From Agrococcus beijingensis (lineage in GTDB: Bacteria; Actinomycetota; Actinomycetes; Actinomycetales; Microbacteriaceae), in contig NZ_CP132360.1 in assembly GCF_030758955.1 (NCBI RefSeq), forward strand, positions 2,039,812-2,103,811: a stretch of 64,000 nt of DNA, written 5' to 3'. Below, piece by piece: positions 18,541 to 26,649 of the stretch. Below the pieces are notes generated by a model, which ran no database searches, was not told where the DNA came from, and was given only the letters and a program-made list of their open reading frames with translations. The translations under genes were made by a program, and so were the position numbers. Positions within the stretch are counted from its first letter, which is position 1. The number at the start of each line of letters is the position of its first letter.

Positions 18541-19737
18541 TCAGCTGAACCGCGCCAGCATCAACCCAACGATCGCGAGTACGGCCGCGACCAGACCCAT
18601 CGTTGCGTACGAGCCGGTCGCGCTCGCGAGGACGGGGCCGAGCGCGGGGCCGAGCGCTGTCACCGCGGTGATCGGCGCGGCGAACGCGCCGTTGATCGCC
18701 CCGTAGTTCCGCGTTCCCCACCGATCCGCCACCGCGGAGCCCTGCACGAGGGTCTGCGCGCCGCGCACGGCGCCTGCGCCGATCCCGATGAGGATCAGCA
18801 GCCAGGGTGGGCCGGGCACGAGTGCCAGCAGACCGAGCGCGAGTGCGCTCAACCCGGCGGTCAGTGCGAGCGGCACCCAGGGCGACGCGCCGTGCGGCAG
18901 CACGACGTAGACGATGCGTCCGAGCACCTGCCCAGCACCAAGTAGTCCGAGCCCCCACGCCGCGAGCTCGAAGGTCATACCGTGCTCGGTGTACAGCGGG
19001 ATGATCGCGAGCGTCACGCTGTACAGCGCCGCCGCGACCGCGATCATCGCCAGCTCCAGCGTCCAGAAGCGGCGTGTCCGCAGCACCGTCGAGACGGAGT
19101 GGTGCGGCTCCTCCGCCACTCCCGCTGACCGTGGCGGCCACATCCGCTCGAGGCTCAACCAGTGGAGCGGTGTCGTGGTCACCACCAAGACGACGGCGAG
19201 TGCGAGCATGGTCGCCCGCCAGTCGAGCACGCTCAGCATCCCGGCGACGACGGGCGCGAACACCGTCGACGCCAGACCGCCCGCGAGCGTGACGACGGTC
19301 ATCGCGCGGCGCCGGCCGGATGCGTGCCTGCGCGTGATGACCGTAAACGCGGCCTGGTAGAGCACGGCGGACTGACCCAGCCCGACGACGATCCACCCGA
19401 TCACGAACACTGGCAGGTCGTGCGCGGCGCTGACGACCACGAGGCCGAGCGCGCCGACGAGGCTGCCGCCAGTCATGACGACGCGGGGGCTGCCACGGTC
19501 GAGCCACCGCCCGACGAGGATGCCCGCGATCGCGGACGCCACGAGGCCTGCCGAGAACGCGAGCATCACCGTCGCGAGCGGCCAGCCCGTGTCGGTCGAG
19601 ACGACCGGCGCAGCGACGATCAGCGCGTAGTACAAGATTCCCCAGCTGATCACCTGCCCGGTGGACAGCGTCGCGAGCCGCCAGCGCTGCGAGCCGGGCG
19701 CGAGACCGACCTCGTCCGGCGGAGCGTCGGTGCTCAC
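18541..19737 (-). CDS. MFS transporter in arsenic island
   Basis: This 398-residue major facilitator protein has about twelve membrane segments, with an MFS loop-2 motif GILVGRWLDRGSPRVVMTGG between TM2 and TM3. The GTG at 19737 lies behind an AGGA and 13 bp after the stop of an ArsR gene, so arsR and this gene form an operon. The context points to export of an arsenical, but it is not an obvious ArsJ (there is no partner GAPDH) and its substrate is unknown. TM1 begins after about residue 20 (LSTGQVISWGILYYALIV). Confidence 0.85.
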   Translation of the reverse strand: MSTDAPPDEVGLAPGSQRWRLATLSTGQVISWGILYYALIVAAPVVSTDTGWPLATVMLAFSAGLVASAIAGILVGRWLDRGSPRVVMTGGSLVGALGLVVVSAAHDLPVFVIGWIVVGLGQSAVLYQAAFTVITRRHASGRRRAMTVVTLAGGLASTVFAPVVAGMLSVLDWRATMLALAVVLVVTTTPLHWLSLERMWPPRSAGVAEEPHHSVSTVLRTRRFWTLELAMIAVAAALYSVTLAIIPLYTEHGMTFELAAWGLGLLGAGQVLGRIVYVVLPHGASPWVPLALTAGLSALALGLLALVPGPPWLLILIGIGAGAVRGAQTLVQGSAVADRWGTRNYGAINGAFAAPITAVTALGPALGPVLASATGSYATMGLVAAVLAIVGLMLARFS

Positions 19738-19750
19738 CCGGCAGTTCCTG

Positions 19751-20098
19751 TCAGAACGCGCGCAGCGCGGCGGCGGCGTCGTCGAGCGCCGGGCGCACGA
19801 CGGAGTAGTACGCCCACTTGCCTCGCTGCGCGCGCTCGACCAGTCCAGCCTCGGTGAGGATGCGCATGTGGTGCGAGACCGTGCTCTGCGAGAGCCCGAC
19901 GGGATCGGTGAGGTCGCAGACGCAGGCCTCACCCTGCTCACCCGCGGCGATCAGCGAGAGCAGACGGACTCGCGTGGGATCGCCCATCGCTTTGAAGACC
20001 GCCGCCATGCGCACCACCTCCTGCGCCGACACCGCCGACTCTGCCGGCGTGCAGCAGGTCTCTGGAGCCTCAGCGGCGACGATTGTCGTGGGGGTCAT
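19751..20098 (-). CDS. arsR: ArsR/SmtB family arsenic-responsive repressor
   Basis: This 115-residue winged-helix repressor has its recognition helix at SQSTVSHHMRILTEAGLV. Potential As(III) ligands are Cys15-Cys16 near the N-terminus (ETCCTPAES) plus CVC at 59-61. The vicinal N-terminal pair sits at the same position as in Corynebacterium glutamicum ArsR, where those two cysteines and a third in the DNA-binding helix bind arsenite. I chose the ATG at 20098 because it begins the cysteine-containing N-terminus. It starts an operon with the MFS gene and is divergent from the ArsO-like gene. Confidence 0.93.
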   Translation of the reverse strand: MTPTTIVAAEAPETCCTPAESAVSAQEVVRMAAVFKAMGDPTRVRLLSLIAAGEQGEACVCDLTDPVGLSQSTVSHHMRILTEAGLVERAQRGKWAYYSVVRPALDDAAAALRAF

Positions 20099-20119
20099 GG
20101 CGGCAGTCTGCCACACGCA

Positions 20120-20139
20120 TTGACAAACGTCGATACGTT
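20120..20139. promoter_or_regulatory. Divergent ars promoter with AACGT-CGAT-ACGTT palindrome
   Basis: Between arsR (minus) and the ArsO-like gene (plus), TTGACA at 20120-20125 looks like a plus-strand -35 box. It overlaps the inverted repeat AACGT-N4-ACGTT at 20126-20139. This is a likely binding site for the ArsR encoded next to it. It differs from the ATAGA-N6-TCTAT sites elsewhere in the island. Confidence 0.5.
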
Positions 20140-20184
20140 GCTGGAGGATCAACGCATCGACGGACTTCAATGCGAGGAGCATCC

Positions 20185-21471
20185 ATGTCTGACCTTCCCG
20201 TCATCGTCATCGGCGCCGGCCCTCAAGGACTCGCCGCCGCGGCGCACCTGCTTGAGCGCGGCTTCGAGCCGATCGTGTTGGAGCGGGGCGCGAGCGCGGG
20301 CGCTGCCGTGTCGGAGTGGGGTCACGTGCGGCTGTTCTCGGCCTGGGACGAGCTCGTCGACTCGGCGAGTCGACGGCTGCTGCAAGCGGAGGGGCAGGCT
20401 ATCCCGACCTCGGGCTACCCCAAGGGCGAGGCGTGGGTGCGCGACTACCTCGCGCCGCTCGCCGCAGCACTGGGCGACCGCGTGCGCTTCGGCTTCGAGG
20501 TGACCTCGGTCACTCGACTCGGCCGAGACAAGGTCGTCGACGGAGGCCGCGCAGAGCAGCCGTTCGCGGTGCGGGTGATCGACCGCGAGGGAAGCGAGCA
20601 GCGCCTGCTCGCACAGGCCGTGCTCGACGCATCCGGCACGTGGACCCAACCCGGCCCAGCGGGCGCCGACGGCACGCCCGCGCTCGGCGAGCGAGCCGCA
20701 GCCGACCACATCGAGTACCGCATCCCCGCCGACGTCAGCGCGCTCGCCGGGACGCACGTGGCCGTCGTCGGTGCGGGCCACTCTGCGGTGCACGCGGTGC
20801 TGCGGCTGGCCGAGCTCGCGGAGCGCCACCCCGGCACGCGCGTCACCTGGCTCGTGCGGCGGCCCTCGGTCGAGGGCGCACTCGGCGGCGGGGAGGCGGA
20901 TGCGCTCCCCCAGCGCGCCTCACTGGGCGTGCGCGCTCGCCGTGCCATCGAGCGCGGCTCGGTCGAGCTGATGACCGGCTTCCGCGTCGAGGAGATCCGA
21001 CGCGCGGGCGACGGCATCGTGCTCGTCGCTGAGGACGGCCGCGAGCTCGGACCGGTCGCGCGGCTGTTCGCGCTCACCGGATTCCGTCCGGACCTCTCCA
21101 TCGTGTCCGAGGTGCGGGTCGCGATCGATCCCGCCCTCGACTCGGTCGCCGGCCTCGCGGCGGAGATCGACCCCAACATCCACTCGTGCGGCACGGTCGC
21201 CGCGACCGGAGCGGCCGAGCTCGCTCAGCCGGAGCCGAGCCTGTACATCATCGGTGCGAAGAGCTACGGCCGTGCGCCCACATTCCTGGCGCTCACCGGC
21301 TACGAGCAGGTGCGGAGCGTCGTCGCGGAGCTCGCGGGCGACCACGAGGCAGCGTCCCGGAATGAACTCGTCCTGCCTGAGACGGGCGTGTGCGGCGGCA
21401 GCGGCGACTTCGGCGGCAGTAGCTGCTGTGCCGCGCCTGAGACGATTCAGCTCGCGGCCGCGGCGGTCTGA
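20185..21471 (+). CDS. ArsO-like FAD-dependent monooxygenase with Cys-rich tail
   Basis: This 428-residue flavoprotein has an FAD-binding GAGPQGLAAAAHL near the N-terminus and an NADPH-binding GAGHSAVHAVL near residue 196, with the linking LFALTGFRPDLS motif. This is the architecture of flavin-containing monooxygenases including ArsO-type proteins of arsenic operons. The C-terminal tail is unusual: VCGGSGDFGGSSCCAAPE (about 398-415) has three cysteines including a vicinal pair. GAGGAG lies just before the ATG at 20185. It is divergent from arsR-MFS. The substrate, probably an arsenical, is inferred from context only. Confidence 0.82.
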   Translation: MSDLPVIVIGAGPQGLAAAAHLLERGFEPIVLERGASAGAAVSEWGHVRLFSAWDELVDSASRRLLQAEGQAIPTSGYPKGEAWVRDYLAPLAAALGDRVRFGFEVTSVTRLGRDKVVDGGRAEQPFAVRVIDREGSEQRLLAQAVLDASGTWTQPGPAGADGTPALGERAAADHIEYRIPADVSALAGTHVAVVGAGHSAVHAVLRLAELAERHPGTRVTWLVRRPSVEGALGGGEADALPQRASLGVRARRAIERGSVELMTGFRVEEIRRAGDGIVLVAEDGRELGPVARLFALTGFRPDLSIVSEVRVAIDPALDSVAGLAAEIDPNIHSCGTVAATGAAELAQPEPSLYIIGAKSYGRAPTFLALTGYEQVRSVVAELAGDHEAASRNELVLPETGVCGGSGDFGGSSCCAAPETIQLAAAAV

Positions 21472-21530
21472 CCGAAACCGTCGCGGAGCGCTCCGCGCGT
21501 CGGCTTGCTCCGTACATCTAGTTCCGTCAA

Positions 21531-21547
21531 TATAGAGATGTGTCTAT
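21531..21547 (+). promoter_or_regulatory. Operator-like ATAGA-N6-TCTAT site over the trxB/acr3 promoter
   Basis: ATAGA at 21532-21536 and TCTAT at 21543-21547 are inverted and separated by six bases. TATAGA at 21531-21536 looks like a -10 box, so the site overlaps the promoter, as expected for ArsR-type steric repression. Transcription would begin close to the ATG at 21546, giving an almost leaderless mRNA. Two identical-spacing sites occur near 30.4 kb. Confidence 0.6.
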
Positions 21548-22514
21548 GCAAACTACAGAGCTCGTCATTGTCGGTTCGGGTCCGGCTGGTTACACGGCTG
21601 CCATCTACGCGGCGCGCGCGGGCCTGGCCCCCGTGGTGATTGCGGGATCCGTCACGGCGGGTGGTGCGCTCATGACCACCACTGAGGTCGAGAACTTTCC
21701 CGGCTTCGTGAACGGCGTCCAGGGCCCAGAGCTCATGGAGTCGCTGCGTGCGCAGGCAGAGCGCTTCGGTGCCCGCATCCTGCTCGACGACGCGATCGAA
21801 CTCGATCTCGAGGCACCCGTCAAGCGCATCCGCACCGGCTCTGGCGACGAGTTCGCTGCGAGCGCCGTGATCCTGACGATGGGTTCCGCCTACCGGAAGC
21901 TCGGCCTGCCAGCCGAGGACCGCCTCAGCGGGCACGGCGTCTCGTGGTGCGCGACGTGCGACGGGTTCTTCTTCCGCGAGCGGGAGATCGCGGTGATCGG
22001 TGGCGGCGACTCGGCGATGGAGGAGGCGCTGTTCCTCACCCGGTTCGCATCCAAGGTGACGATCGTGCACCGCCGCGACGCCTTCCGTGCATCGCGGATC
22101 ATGGCCGAGCGGGCCCTCACGCACCCGAAGATCGACGTGGCCTGGAACAGCGAGGTCGTCGATCTCGTCGGCGACCAGCAGCTCGAGTCGATCACGCTTC
22201 GCGACACCGTGACCGGCGCCGAGCGCGCACTCCCCGTCAGCGGCGCCTTCATCGCGATCGGCCACGACCCCCGGTCAGAGCTGGTCGTTGGGCAGGTCAC
22301 GACCGACAGTGACGGCTACGTCCTCGTCGATCACCCCTCGACGCGCACCAACGTCGCAGGCGTCTTCGCAGCGGGCGACCTCGTCGACCACACCTACCGG
22401 CAGGCGATCACCGCCGCCGGCACCGGCTGCGCGGCCGCGCAGGACGCCCAGCACTACCTCGCAGCACTCGAGCTCGCGCAACCTGCCCACCTCGTCGAGA
22501 GCCTCGTCGCGTGA
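21546..22514 (+). CDS. trxB: Thioredoxin reductase in arsenic operon
   Basis: This 322-residue NADPH-dependent disulfide reductase has the FAD motif [17 protein letters not shown], the redox-active CATC at 135-138 ([10 protein letters not shown]), and the NADPH motif [14 protein letters not shown]. It would keep thioredoxin reduced for thiol-dependent arsenate reductases. I prefer the ATG at 21546; a GTG at 21540 is in frame two codons earlier but would overlap the promoter. The stop overlaps acr3 by four bases. It is probably an island-borne second copy in addition to a housekeeping TrxB. Confidence 0.93.
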   Translation: MQTTELVIVGSGPAGYTAAIYAARAGLAPVVIAGSVTAGGALMTTTEVENFPGFVNGVQGPELMESLRAQAERFGARILLDDAIELDLEAPVKRIRTGSGDEFAASAVILTMGSAYRKLGLPAEDRLSGHGVSWCATCDGFFFREREIAVIGGGDSAMEEALFLTRFASKVTIVHRRDAFRASRIMAERALTHPKIDVAWNSEVVDLVGDQQLESITLRDTVTGAERALPVSGAFIAIGHDPRSELVVGQVTTDSDGYVLVDHPSTRTNVAGVFAAGDLVDHTYRQAITAAGTGCAAAQDAQHYLAALELAQPAHLVESLVA

Positions 22515-23650
22515 CCGTCGCCACCAGCGCCGAGCAGGCGCCGATCGAGGCAGCTGCTCCTCGCCGCCTCTCCGCTCTGGACCGCTGGCTGCCGCTATGG
22601 ATCGCGCTGGCCATGGGCGCTGGGCTGCTGCTCGGCAGCACCGTGCCCGCCGTCGGCGCGCTCCTCGCGCAGCTGGAGATCGGCGGGATCTCGCTGCCGA
22701 TCGCGCTGGGCCTCCTGGTGATGATGTACCCGGTGCTCGCCAAGGTTCGGTATGACCGAGTCGCCGCCATCGCGGGCGACCGGCGTCTGCTGATCTCGTC
22801 CCTCGTGCTCAACTGGCTCGTCGGGCCGGCGCTCATGTTCGCCCTTGCCTGGCTGCTCCTGCCCGACCTGCCCGAGTACCGCACCGGCCTGATCATCGTC
22901 GGCCTCGCTCGATGCATCGCCATGGTGGTCATCTGGAACGATCTCGCCTGCGGCGATCGAGAAGCAGCGGCCGTGCTCGTCGCCATCAACTCCGTCTTCC
23001 AGGTCGTCGCCTTCGCCGTGCTGGGATGGTTCTACCTCAGCGTGCTGCCGGCATGGCTCGGCCTCGAGGTGCAGGGACTCGACATCTCCATGGGCGAGAT
23101 CGCGGTCAACGTGCTGATCTTCCTCGGAATCCCGCTCGCCGCCGGGTTCGCGTCGCGCTGGATCGGCGAGCGCACGCGGGGACGCCAGTGGTACGAAGGC
23201 ACATACCTCCCCGCGGTCGGTCCGTGGGCGCTCTACGGCCTGCTCTTCACGATCGTGCTGCTGTTCGCCCTGCAGGGCGAGAACGTCGTGCAGCGACCGC
23301 TCGACGTCGCCCGCATCGCACTCCCGCTGCTGGCCTACTTCGCGCTGATGTGGTCGATCGGCCTCGTCACCGGCAAGGCCCTCAGGCTCGGCTACGCGCG
23401 CTCGACGACGCTCGCATTCACCGCGGCCGGCAACAACTTCGAGCTCGCGATCGCCGTCGCGATCGGGACCTTCGGTGCCGCATCGGGCCAGGCGCTCGCC
23501 GGCGTCGTCGGACCCCTGATCGAGGTGCCGGTGCTCGTAGGGCTCGTCTACGTCTCGCTCTGGGCGCGCCGCGTCTGGTTCCGCACCGATCCTGTCCCTT
23601 CCGAGCCTGAAGTCGGCTCCCTGTCGAGCCGAGAGCGGAGCACGCCATGA
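22511..23650 (+). CDS. acr3: ACR3 family arsenite efflux transporter
   Basis: This 379-residue protein has about ten membrane segments and the ACR3 hallmarks: [19 protein letters not shown] after TM2, [19 protein letters not shown] with the conserved cysteine, and [31 protein letters not shown]. It exports arsenite using the proton motive force. The GTG start overlaps trxB by four bases and its stop overlaps the ArsR-ArsC fusion start by four bases, so the genes are tightly coupled. The substrate-related Cys in TM4 is intact. Confidence 0.95.
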   Translation: MTVATSAEQAPIEAAAPRRLSALDRWLPLWIALAMGAGLLLGSTVPAVGALLAQLEIGGISLPIALGLLVMMYPVLAKVRYDRVAAIAGDRRLLISSLVLNWLVGPALMFALAWLLLPDLPEYRTGLIIVGLARCIAMVVIWNDLACGDREAAAVLVAINSVFQVVAFAVLGWFYLSVLPAWLGLEVQGLDISMGEIAVNVLIFLGIPLAAGFASRWIGERTRGRQWYEGTYLPAVGPWALYGLLFTIVLLFALQGENVVQRPLDVARIALPLLAYFALMWSIGLVTGKALRLGYARSTTLAFTAAGNNFELAIAVAIGTFGAASGQALAGVVGPLIEVPVLVGLVYVSLWARRVWFRTDPVPSEPEVGSLSSRERSTP

Positions 23651-24693
23651 CGACCTTGACTCAATCGCCGTCCTGCTCGACGACGGTGTCGCACGCCATC
23701 GGTGATGCGGCTGCGGCAGCAATCGCGATGATGATGAAATCGCTCGCCGACCCGTTGCGCCTGCGCATGCTCTCCGCGATCGCTTCCGATCCCCGGGCTG
23801 AATCGTGCGTCTGCGATCTCGCCGAACTCGCTGACGTGTCGCAGCCGACCGTCTCTCACCATCTCAAGGTGCTGAAGGACGCTGGAGTGCTCGTCTCTGA
23901 GCGTCGCGGCACGTGGGTCTGGTACTCGATCGAAGCCTCGCTCCGACCGGCGATCACGACCCTGCTCGAGTCGTTCGCACCGGCTGCGCTGGCCCCGTCG
24001 GCGTTGACAGACCGCTACCAGGGCCTCGAGGACGTCGACGAGGCGCTCACGCACATGGCTGCCACCCTCTCCGCTCGGCACCCGCAGTTGAGCGCGGACG
24101 CCGTCGCCGGCGTGGTGCGCGAGTCGTATGCCGGATTGGCTCGAGCTGCGCGGATCACCACGCACCTCGTGCCGCTGACCGAGCGCTTCGCCCGGCAACG
24201 GCTGGCCGATCTCGCGCGCGACCGGGTCGCTGCGCCGCCGCAGGTGTTGTTCGTGTGCGTCGCGAACGCTGGCCGTTCGCAGCTGGCGGCGGCCATGATC
24301 GAGCGAGCCTCGCAAGGACGTGTCGTCGCCCGATCCGCGGGCTCGTCGCCAGCGGCAGCGGTCCACCCGAGCGTGCGCCCGCTGCTCGAAGAGCTGGGCG
24401 TCGGGGCACCGCTCGAAGCGTTCCCCAAGCCGCTGACCGACGACGCGGTTCGCGCCGCCGACGTCGTCATCACGATGGGTTGCGGCGACGTCTGCCCGAT
24501 CATCCCGGGAGTCCGGTACGAGGATTGGGCTGTCGGAGATCCAGCGTTGGCCTCGCCTGAGGGCGCCACCGCGATCAGGGACGACATCGCCGTCCGTGTC
24601 GATGCGCTGCTCGAGAGCCTCCTCGGTCCGACCATGGACCCTGCACCGCGCGTCGCCACAGAGCAGAACAGGAGCCGAGGTGCTCGGCGATAG
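23647..24693 (+). CDS. ArsR - three-helix bundle - ArsC fusion protein
   Basis: This 348-residue fusion joins an ArsR winged-helix repressor (about 20-110; recognition helix SQPTVSHHLKVLKDAG, CVC at 54-56) to a three-helix dimerisation bundle (about 120-195). A low-molecular-weight-phosphatase-type arsenate reductase (about 198-335) follows. The ArsC P-loop CVANAGR begins at Cys204, and the second redox motif GCGDVCP is present. One polypeptide may thus sense arsenite and reduce arsenate. It is coupled to acr3 by an ATGA overlap. Fusions of this kind are known in Actinobacteria; this one is followed directly by a second, diverged fusion. Confidence 0.9.
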   Translation: MTTLTQSPSCSTTVSHAIGDAAAAAIAMMMKSLADPLRLRMLSAIASDPRAESCVCDLAELADVSQPTVSHHLKVLKDAGVLVSERRGTWVWYSIEASLRPAITTLLESFAPAALAPSALTDRYQGLEDVDEALTHMAATLSARHPQLSADAVAGVVRESYAGLARAARITTHLVPLTERFARQRLADLARDRVAAPPQVLFVCVANAGRSQLAAAMIERASQGRVVARSAGSSPAAAVHPSVRPLLEELGVGAPLEAFPKPLTDDAVRAADVVITMGCGDVCPIIPGVRYEDWAVGDPALASPEGATAIRDDIAVRVDALLESLLGPTMDPAPRVATEQNRSRGARR

Positions 24694-24702
24694 CATCGGA
24701 AG

Positions 24703-25026
24703 ATGGGAGCCCGCGCGATCGACCCGGCCGATCACGCCGGCCGACGGCCCCTCGACCGCGGAAGCGCCGAGTCGATCGCGCAGACGCTGCGCGCACTCGC
24801 CGATCCGACTCGTCTGCAGTTGCTCAGCCTGATCGCCAGCGCTCCCGATGGGCAAGTGACCATCGGCGTCCTCGCTGACGCTCTCGGGCTTCGTCAGCCG
24901 ACGGTGACGCACCACATCCGGATCCTGGTAGCCGATGGCGTCGTGCAGCGCGAGCCCGTCGGCCGCCAAGTCTGGATCTCCCTGAGTCCAGACCGCCGCG
25001 ACGACATCCTCGATCTCCTGCGATGA
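24703..25026 (+). CDS. ArsR/SmtB family regulator lacking metal-binding cysteines
   Basis: This 107-residue winged-helix regulator has the ArsR core (LRALADPTRLQLLSLI) and a clear recognition helix (LRQPTVTHHIRILVADGV). It contains no cysteine: the usual CVC before helix alpha-3 is replaced by GQVTIGVL. It therefore cannot sense arsenite by the normal route and may act as a constitutive or partner repressor. It starts 10 bp after the first ArsR-ArsC fusion and overlaps the second by four bases (ATGA). Confidence 0.88.
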   Translation: MGARAIDPADHAGRRPLDRGSAESIAQTLRALADPTRLQLLSLIASAPDGQVTIGVLADALGLRQPTVTHHIRILVADGVVQREPVGRQVWISLSPDRRDDILDLLR

Positions 25027-25973
25027 CCCGGCGGCCGGCGGTCTCGGGCGCTGCGCTCGACGTTGCGGCGGCGAATGCGCGCGTTATGCAGCTGAAGGCG
25101 CTCGCAGACCCTCTGAGCCTGCAAGTGCTGAGCGTCGCGGCGACACGCGGAGCTGTGCAACGAGATGCCCTCAACGAAGCCCTTGAGGCCTCAGCGTCCG
25201 ACCTCGCAGCCGCCATCGAGGGTTTGTCTGCCGCTGGGCTGCTCGAGTCGCGTCTCGATGAGCTCTCCCCCACGCCCGACGCCCTCGTCCGGTTCGGGCG
25301 CATCCTCGCCGCCGACTCTCGCAGCGCGCCGCCCGCCGACCCGGTCGCGAGAGGCGCACTCCCCCCGGCGATCGAGCGGGTCGCGGCTGACCTCGGCTAC
25401 CGGTTCAGCTCCACCTTCGCTGCCGAGACGGTGCATCGATACGTGGGTGAGAGCTATGACCTGCTCCGGTCGCGCGCGAGCATCTCGACGCATCTGCCTT
25501 CGCTCACCGCTCGATTCGCCGCCGACCGCCTGGGCGCGCTCGCAACCGCACGGGGACTCGTGCTCGCTGGGACGCCGGAGGTGCTCTTCGTCTGTGTGCA
25601 GAACGCGGGCCGTTCGCAGATCGCGGCGGCCACGCTTCGGCACCTGGCGGGAACTCGTGTGCATGTGCGGACCGCCGGCTCTGCGCCGGCGTCGCGGGTC
25701 CACTCCGACATCGTCGATCTGATGGACGAGGTGGGCATCCCTATGGCCGCCGAGTTCCCGAAGCCGCTGACGGACGAGGTCGTGCTGGCAGCCGACGTCG
25801 TGGTCACGATGGGATGCGGAGACGCCTGCCCAGTGCTGCCGGGGCGCCGCTATCTGGACTGGGCGCTCGACGACCCGGTGGGCAAGGACCGAGAGCAGCA
25901 GCGCGCGATCCGCGACGCGATCCGTTCGGAGGTTGAGGGCCTGCTCGACGAACTGGGCGTCACACTTCGCTGA
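25023..25973 (+). CDS. Second ArsR-like - three-helix bundle - ArsC fusion, degenerate regulator domain
   Basis: This 316-residue protein has the same layout as the fusion two genes upstream, but its N-terminal winged-helix domain (about 20-95) is degenerate. The helix pair keeps LKALADPLSLQVLSV, but the recognition helix has become ASASDLAAAIEGL and there is no CVC. The three-helix bundle (about 115-180) and ArsC domain are intact, with CVQNAGR from Cys191 and GCGDACP. It overlaps the cysteine-less ArsR by four bases, so that protein may supply the DNA-binding function this one has lost. Its last 14 bases overlap the convergent regulator gene. Confidence 0.88.
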   Translation: MTRRPAVSGAALDVAAANARVMQLKALADPLSLQVLSVAATRGAVQRDALNEALEASASDLAAAIEGLSAAGLLESRLDELSPTPDALVRFGRILAADSRSAPPADPVARGALPPAIERVAADLGYRFSSTFAAETVHRYVGESYDLLRSRASISTHLPSLTARFAADRLGALATARGLVLAGTPEVLFVCVQNAGRSQIAAATLRHLAGTRVHVRTAGSAPASRVHSDIVDLMDEVGIPMAAEFPKPLTDEVVLAADVVVTMGCGDACPVLPGRRYLDWALDDPVGKDREQQRAIRDAIRSEVEGLLDELGVTLR

Positions 25974-26649
25974 GGCGGAGGCAGTAACCGACGCGGGCTA
26001 CCGGCTCCACGACGATCCCCCCACCCGCGGCGGCGCGCAGCTCGGCTCGGACCGCGGCGATCGCGCGACGAACCGCCTTCCGCGTCACGGGCGTGCCGCC
26101 TGGGCGCAGGGCCAGTTCATCGAACCGCGCCGGCTCGGGATACGCGCGCATCAGCCGCTGCAGCTGGTCGAGCTGGCTGCGACGAAGAGGAATGTCGGTC
26201 TCCGCCCACCGCGCCAGGTCGCGATGCAGGTCGAGCGTCAGCTTGCCGACTCGGAGCGCGTTCGCCGACGCGCGAGGCGCCGCTCGAAGCGCGTGGTGGG
26301 CTGCACTGCCCAATTCCGCCGCCGTCACCGGAGCATGCAGCAGCGTGTTGACGCCCCGCTGGATCGCGATCCCGACTGCCTCGGAGGTCCATCCGTTCGC
26401 CAGGGCTAGGAGGACCGGAATGGACTCCAGACGCTGCACGAGCTCAAGGAGCTCGATGAGGAGCGCAGGCTCGAGCGACGTCGGCACGAGCAGCACCGCG
26501 TCGTGGTGCCGGATGGCCTCGGCAAGCGCCCCGAGCGGATCTGGTCGTTGCGCGACATGGAAGTGATGAAACCGGTGCTCGGCGGGGCTGCCTCGCACGA
26601 GCGACTCTCCGACCGCGACAACGGTCGCGTGGCCGGTCGCCGCCAGCAT
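25960..26649 (-). CDS. Degenerate OmpR/PhoB-type response regulator
   Basis: This 229-residue protein ends in an OmpR-type winged-helix DNA-binding domain (LRVGKLTLDLHRDLARW, IPLRRSQLDQLQRL, final VEPVARVGYCLRL). The N-terminal 120 residues have receiver-like alternation, but the phosphoacceptor site reads HDAVLLVPTSLEP without the usual Asp, and the acidic pair and the conserved Lys are missing. It is probably a phosphorylation-independent regulator. It is the last gene of the pstSCAB operon, its start overlapping the pstB stop, in the place where phoU or a PhoP-like gene might be expected. Confidence 0.75.
   Translation of the reverse strand: MLAATGHATVVAVGESLVRGSPAEHRFHHFHVAQRPDPLGALAEAIRHHDAVLLVPTSLEPALLIELLELVQRLESIPVLLALANGWTSEAVGIAIQRGVNTLLHAPVTAAELGSAAHHALRAAPRASANALRVGKLTLDLHRDLARWAETDIPLRRSQLDQLQRLMRAYPEPARFDELALRPGGTPVTRKAVRRAIAAVRAELRAAAGGGIVVEPVARVGYCLRLSEV

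Noticed and set aside
17408..19507. A 699-codon open frame on the minus strand spanning the unknown protein and most of the MFS gene region
   Set aside because: Only the part from 18373 downward reads like protein. The upstream part is out-of-frame shadow of the MFS gene, Arg/Ala-rich and without structure.
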